DNA of 10,877 nucleotides from DASPJQ01 sp035299065 (GTDB lineage Bacteria > Bacteroidota > Bacteroidia > Flavobacteriales_D > UBA2798), in assembly GCA_035299065.1 (NCBI GenBank), contig DATGXI010000051.1, positions 1-10,877 on the forward strand, given 5' to 3'. Shown one piece after another: positions 7,618-10,877 of the stretch. The notes under the pieces were generated by a model. That model worked only from the letters and a program-made list of their open reading frames with translations. It was not told where the DNA came from and did no database searches. How positions within the stretch are numbered: position 1 is the stretch's first letter; each line of letters begins with the position of its first letter. The translations under genes were made by a program, and so were the position numbers.

Positions 7618-10600
7618 ATGAGTCAGTTGCAAGATTTTTATCCTGTATTTGAAGGAAACCAGGTTTTGACCAGCACGCAGCTTAACCAGCTGGTAAATTA
7701 CCTTGATGAGCAAAACCGTGTAACACGCGCCAAGCTCATTGGCCAGGGTATTGTGTGCGGACTTGACGTATCAACCGCCCCCGACAGCATTACAAAAGTA
7801 ATAACCATCAAAATTTCACAAGGCATGGGTGTTACTTCGGCTGGTTACCTGATAGCCCAATGCGACCAGGCGCTAACCCAGTATAAAGAATACATTATGC
7901 CCGATGGTGTGCAATATGCTCCTTTTGAGGATCCGCAAACAAAAACACAGGATGTAAAGTTGTACGAATTGGTTCCGGCCGATTATGTTCCCATACCAGG
8001 TGAAACATTAAGGCCGCTTAACAACCCTGTGGGTTTTCTTAACGACAAGGTAGTTCTGTTGTTTTTGGAATGCAACGAAATTGATTTAAAATCGTGTTTA
8101 GGCATGAGTTGTGATGAGCGCGGAAAAGTTATGGAGATGACTGTACGCAAACTTCTTATTTCGAAAAAAGAACTTGAAGAAAAAGTATTTCCACGCACCT
8201 GCCAGCAGGACGGATTGTATCCTGAGCAATATGATTTAGCCGAAATTGAAATACGCAGGGTTTTATTCAACCCGGTTTCGGCACACAGTAATAATTATTT
8301 TCAGTTCTCCGAAAACTACATCAATGCCATTCGTGGAAATGGGTTCGTAAGCAATACTGCCAGTAGTACCGTTTACGACCAATTGTTTGTAAACCTGCGC
8401 CAAACGTATGTAGATTTCGCGGCCATTCTTTCACCTGTTTACGGTGGTGTAAATCCTTTTGCGGCTTATCCTGACGCTTCGTGGACACAATTCCTGAACG
8501 GTACATCGGCAGGGCCACGCTACCTTGGTGTACAATACTTTTATGACTTTATCAAAGACCTTATTCTTGCATACGATGAGTTCAGGGACAATGCGCTCAA
8601 CCTTATGTCAGGTTGCTGCATGAACATGAATTGTTTTCCAAAGCATTTAATGCTGGGCGAAGCATTGCCACCGGTATTAACCAAACCTTCGCGCTACCGT
8701 CACGGTTGGGAACTTTCACCTGCATTTAACGGCCAAAAAGAATTACTGAACAAAGTAATTATGTTGCACAAGCGCATGGTTTTAATGGTGCGTAAATTCA
8801 ATTTGGCTCAAATAAACAATCCAAACATTATTCCTATATCGCCCGCCCCATTGGGCACACCCGTTTTGATTACACCAAGCAAAGAAAAAATTGGTCCGCT
8901 TAGTGAACGTTCAATGCCATATTATTACAAGGTTAATGAAGCTGATGGACAATTGGGAACATTGGAACAAAACTGGGACTACGAATTTATTCGCAGGTAT
9001 TTATTTGCAAAAGGCCTTACCCCACTTGGGTATGGAAACCAAAGTACCAACCAGGTAAATGACCAGGGACCGGTAGCTACACCCCTTTATTACAATACCG
9101 ATGCGTTTAATTTCCTGCGCATTGAAGGTGCAATCAGGCAAAACTATGTAACCGTTAAAACTGAAATTGAAAGCCTGAAACAACGTTTTGACCTGCCTTT
9201 TGATATTAAAGTTTTACGCCTTGCAGGAAATCCGCTGGATGATATTGACGATCGTTGCGATTTTAGTGATTTGCGTACAGGATATGGCACCATGCGCGTG
9301 CATTTGCGCGATATGATGCAGCGTATTTTGAGCAGGTGGCAATCAAACGAATTTGGTATCATCAGGCGCAAACCATTACCAGCGTTCATGCTGGCATTAA
9401 TTGCCGATAACAATTCCGGTTCTTTGCTTGGATCGATACAACAACCGCAAACAGGATTTGGTGCCAGCCCGGGTGGCGGAGGTGGAGCCGATGGTGGTCT
9501 TGTATTTGAAGTTTTTGGTCCTATTTATGCTCCCCAACGAACCATGCAACAGGCCTTGCAATATTTTAACCAGTCAATTGACCAGGTGCTTGCCAGCATA
9601 ACAACCATTTTACAATCCAAACTTCCATTCAACCTGTCTGATTTTAAATTCGGGTATACCGGAAATACACAGGATACCACCCCTGGTTTTATTCAACACT
9701 ATATTACCGCATTGCAAAATGCCATCAATGCAAAAGTAGGACTTAACCAATTAATGGATTTGATTATACGCAGCTCAAAAATGCGCGATACTCCCGAAAT
9801 TTATTTTGACGTAAATAATTATATGCAGGAAATACTGGGCGAACTGGAGTGGTTTATTAAAGACTCCACCCACCGCGAACTTATGCTACTTGCTTACCAG
9901 TTCCAATACAGGTTCAACTACCTTAAGTCGCATGACCAAACATTGTTTTCAAATTTCATACAAAAAAATCCGGGAATTGAACATGCTGCTGGTGTAAAAC
10001 CAGGCGGCACATACATCATGGTTGTACCAGGTAATAATGTGACCATAGATGTGGAACAACACCAATTTGTGGTACAGGAATTCAGGAATGCACAGGCCGA
10101 TAAAGTTGAACTTGAATACCTGCAGGCCATTGACATAAAAACAACCGAAGACTTTGAACGCATTGGCATGCTTACTGCAAGCGTTGATTCATTTGAACGC
10201 ATAAAAGATGACATGGCTTTTGGTGTGGCATTTGACCAGGCAGTTGTGCCTGCACAAACCGTACTCATTCAACCCGGCCAGGTAATTGCCGACTTCTCCT
10301 TGCCGTATTTATGCTGCTGCGACTGTGAGTGTGATGACATACCGCATCCAAAAACACAGGCTGAACTTAACATGCCTGCTCTTGCTTATCCGTTTTATGC
10401 CGAATACAGCCTTGGTGATTATGCATTTGGCCACGATATGTTTGTTACCCGCACATCGGCTGGCGAACTTGAAATTTTTGTTTTGGAAGCATTGCAGTTT
10501 GAACGTTCAATATACGATCAATCACGCGCTAAAATTTACCTCGTTTCAAAGAGCGGCATACGAATGAATTATAATTTCCCATTGGACCGCGAAAGCAGCA

Positions 10601-10866
10601 GTGCCGCTTTTGTTGACCTGTCGCCAATGACAACCTACAATACACCCAATGATCCGTTTAACAGCATTCCGTATGGCACCGCTAAAATCAGGCAATATGC
10701 AGGATTTGGTCCACGCATTGTGTATACCCCACGCCCAGGTAATGCAGGCGTACAGGGCTTCCACGGTATTGACAGCTTTTATTACATGTATGAAATACTT
10801 GACGATGCAGGAAATGTGGTAAGGCGTTCAGGAATGGGACAGGTTACAGTGCTTGTGGAGAAATAA
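7618..10866 (+). CDS. Large conserved-looking CIS-associated protein of unknown function
   Basis: 1082 residues, ATG start 11 bases after the Afp12-like gene. The N-terminus has FYPVFEGNQVL at 7-17, LNQLVNYLDEQNRVTR at 22-37 and LIGQGIVCGLDV at 40-51. I associate this module with uncharacterised proteins next to baseplate genes in Bacteroidota CIS clusters. The middle is mainly helical, with LMLGEALPPVL and YRHGWELSPAFNGQKELL, and a later 'IEGAIRQNYVTV..EIESLKQRF' helix. A Gly-rich linker (GASPGGGGGADGG, 615-627) separates a second large part. LPYLCCCDCECDD follows near 895-907. The last 50 residues (VYTPRPGNAG from 1035, then GIDSFYYMYEILDDAGNV and a QVTVLV strand) resemble an Ig-like/cadherin tandem-95 repeat. 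No signal peptide, transmembrane segment or enzymatic motif is seen. Size and context favour a structural component, such as baseplate periphery, cage, surface adaptor or fibre anchor, but an effector or scaffold cannot be excluded. The function is unknown to me. Confidence 0.8.
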   Translation: MSQLQDFYPVFEGNQVLTSTQLNQLVNYLDEQNRVTRAKLIGQGIVCGLDVSTAPDSITKVITIKISQGMGVTSAGYLIAQCDQALTQYKEYIMPDGVQYAPFEDPQTKTQDVKLYELVPADYVPIPGETLRPLNNPVGFLNDKVVLLFLECNEIDLKSCLGMSCDERGKVMEMTVRKLLISKKELEEKVFPRTCQQDGLYPEQYDLAEIEIRRVLFNPVSAHSNNYFQFSENYINAIRGNGFVSNTASSTVYDQLFVNLRQTYVDFAAILSPVYGGVNPFAAYPDASWTQFLNGTSAGPRYLGVQYFYDFIKDLILAYDEFRDNALNLMSGCCMNMNCFPKHLMLGEALPPVLTKPSRYRHGWELSPAFNGQKELLNKVIMLHKRMVLMVRKFNLAQINNPNIIPISPAPLGTPVLITPSKEKIGPLSERSMPYYYKVNEADGQLGTLEQNWDYEFIRRYLFAKGLTPLGYGNQSTNQVNDQGPVATPLYYNTDAFNFLRIEGAIRQNYVTVKTEIESLKQRFDLPFDIKVLRLAGNPLDDIDDRCDFSDLRTGYGTMRVHLRDMMQRILSRWQSNEFGIIRRKPLPAFMLALIADNNSGSLLGSIQQPQTGFGASPGGGGGADGGLVFEVFGPIYAPQRTMQQALQYFNQSIDQVLASITTILQSKLPFNLSDFKFGYTGNTQDTTPGFIQHYITALQNAINAKVGLNQLMDLIIRSSKMRDTPEIYFDVNNYMQEILGELEWFIKDSTHRELMLLAYQFQYRFNYLKSHDQTLFSNFIQKNPGIEHAAGVKPGGTYIMVVPGNNVTIDVEQHQFVVQEFRNAQADKVELEYLQAIDIKTTEDFERIGMLTASVDSFERIKDDMAFGVAFDQAVVPAQTVLIQPGQVIADFSLPYLCCCDCECDDIPHPKTQAELNMPALAYPFYAEYSLGDYAFGHDMFVTRTSAGELEIFVLEALQFERSIYDQSRAKIYLVSKSGIRMNYNFPLDRESSSAAFVDLSPMTTYNTPNDPFNSIPYGTAKIRQYAGFGPRIVYTPRPGNAGVQGFHGIDSFYYMYEILDDAGNVVRRSGMGQVTVLVEK

Positions 10867-10867
10867 A

Positions 10868-10877
10868 ATGTACCCAT
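10868..10877 (+). CDS. Possible start of next operon gene (cut by right edge)
   Basis: An ATG follows the previous stop by one base and reads Met-Tyr-Pro before the window ends. GGAG at 10857-10860 lies 7 bases upstream, and the ATG sits in an A-rich AAATAAA context like other starts here. Only three codons are visible, so the product is unknown and the start may be chance. Confidence 0.4.

Larger units (their letters stand above)
1..10877 (+). other. Single-strand operon of CIS baseplate and fibre genes
   Basis: All genes lie on one strand with gaps of 17, 12, 24, 11 and 1 base. None of these gaps holds a hairpin with a T-run or a Bacteroidota-type promoter (TTTG about 20 bases from TAnnTTTG), so co-transcription from a promoter left of the window is the simplest reading. 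The order is Afp11-like, fibre, small protein, Afp12-like, unknown. As I recall, Afp and PVC clusters have 11, 12 and then the fibre gene (13), so here fibre and small protein lie between the two baseplate genes. Confidence 0.7.

Noticed and set aside
9918..10268. Minus-strand open frame of 116 codons, and a similar one at 7246-7572
   Set aside because: Both lie wholly inside well-supported + strand genes, with low-complexity composition typical of antisense shadows.
7618..10866. Toxin or effector call for the 1082-residue protein
   Set aside because: No catalytic motif or toxin domain was recognisable, and the N-terminal module looks like a conserved structural component; kept as unknown function.

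Overview
The window looks like a piece of a Bacteroidota chromosome. It is moderately AT-rich and tightly packed on one strand. Genes start with ATG in A/T-rich leaders with little Shine-Dalgarno signal, and the protein families are those I associate with Bacteroidota contractile injection systems. I read it as the baseplate and tail-fibre section of an extracellular contractile injection system (eCIS, the phage-tail-like family of Afp, PVC, MAC and AlgoCIS). Sheath, tube, spike, tape-measure, ATPase and cap genes are not in view. A related contractile device, such as a prophage remnant or a T6SS-iii-type system, therefore cannot be excluded from this window alone.

Layout, all on the + strand: (1) the 3' end of a baseplate-J-like gene (Afp11 type) that enters from the left edge and stops at 878; (2) a 567-residue fibre-like protein (896-2599) built on GIGxxxP repeats with a short C-terminal coiled coil; (3) a 62-residue helical protein (2612-2800); (4) a 1593-residue baseplate protein (2825-7606, Afp12 type) carrying an inserted array of beta-rich 'GST/DGxY' repeats; (5) a 1082-residue protein of unknown function (7618-10866) with a conserved-looking N-terminus, a Gly-rich linker, a Cys cluster and an Ig/cadherin-like C-terminus; (6) probably the first codons of another gene from 10868. 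Gaps between genes are 1 to 24 bases, so this looks like one operon. No promoter, terminator, RNA gene, CRISPR array or insertion sequence was seen, and no gene-free stretch exceeds 25 bases.

Proposed working model (inference): genes 1 and 4 form the baseplate wedges that join tube, sheath and spike. Gene 2 supplies a target-binding fibre, with gene 3 a possible small partner. Gene 5 is a large structural or surface accessory. The least ordinary features are the two repeat pairs inside the Afp12-like protein, each with its cores exactly 78 codons apart, and the uncharacterised 1082-residue protein. Two proteins of the set also share DCxCD-type cysteine motifs.
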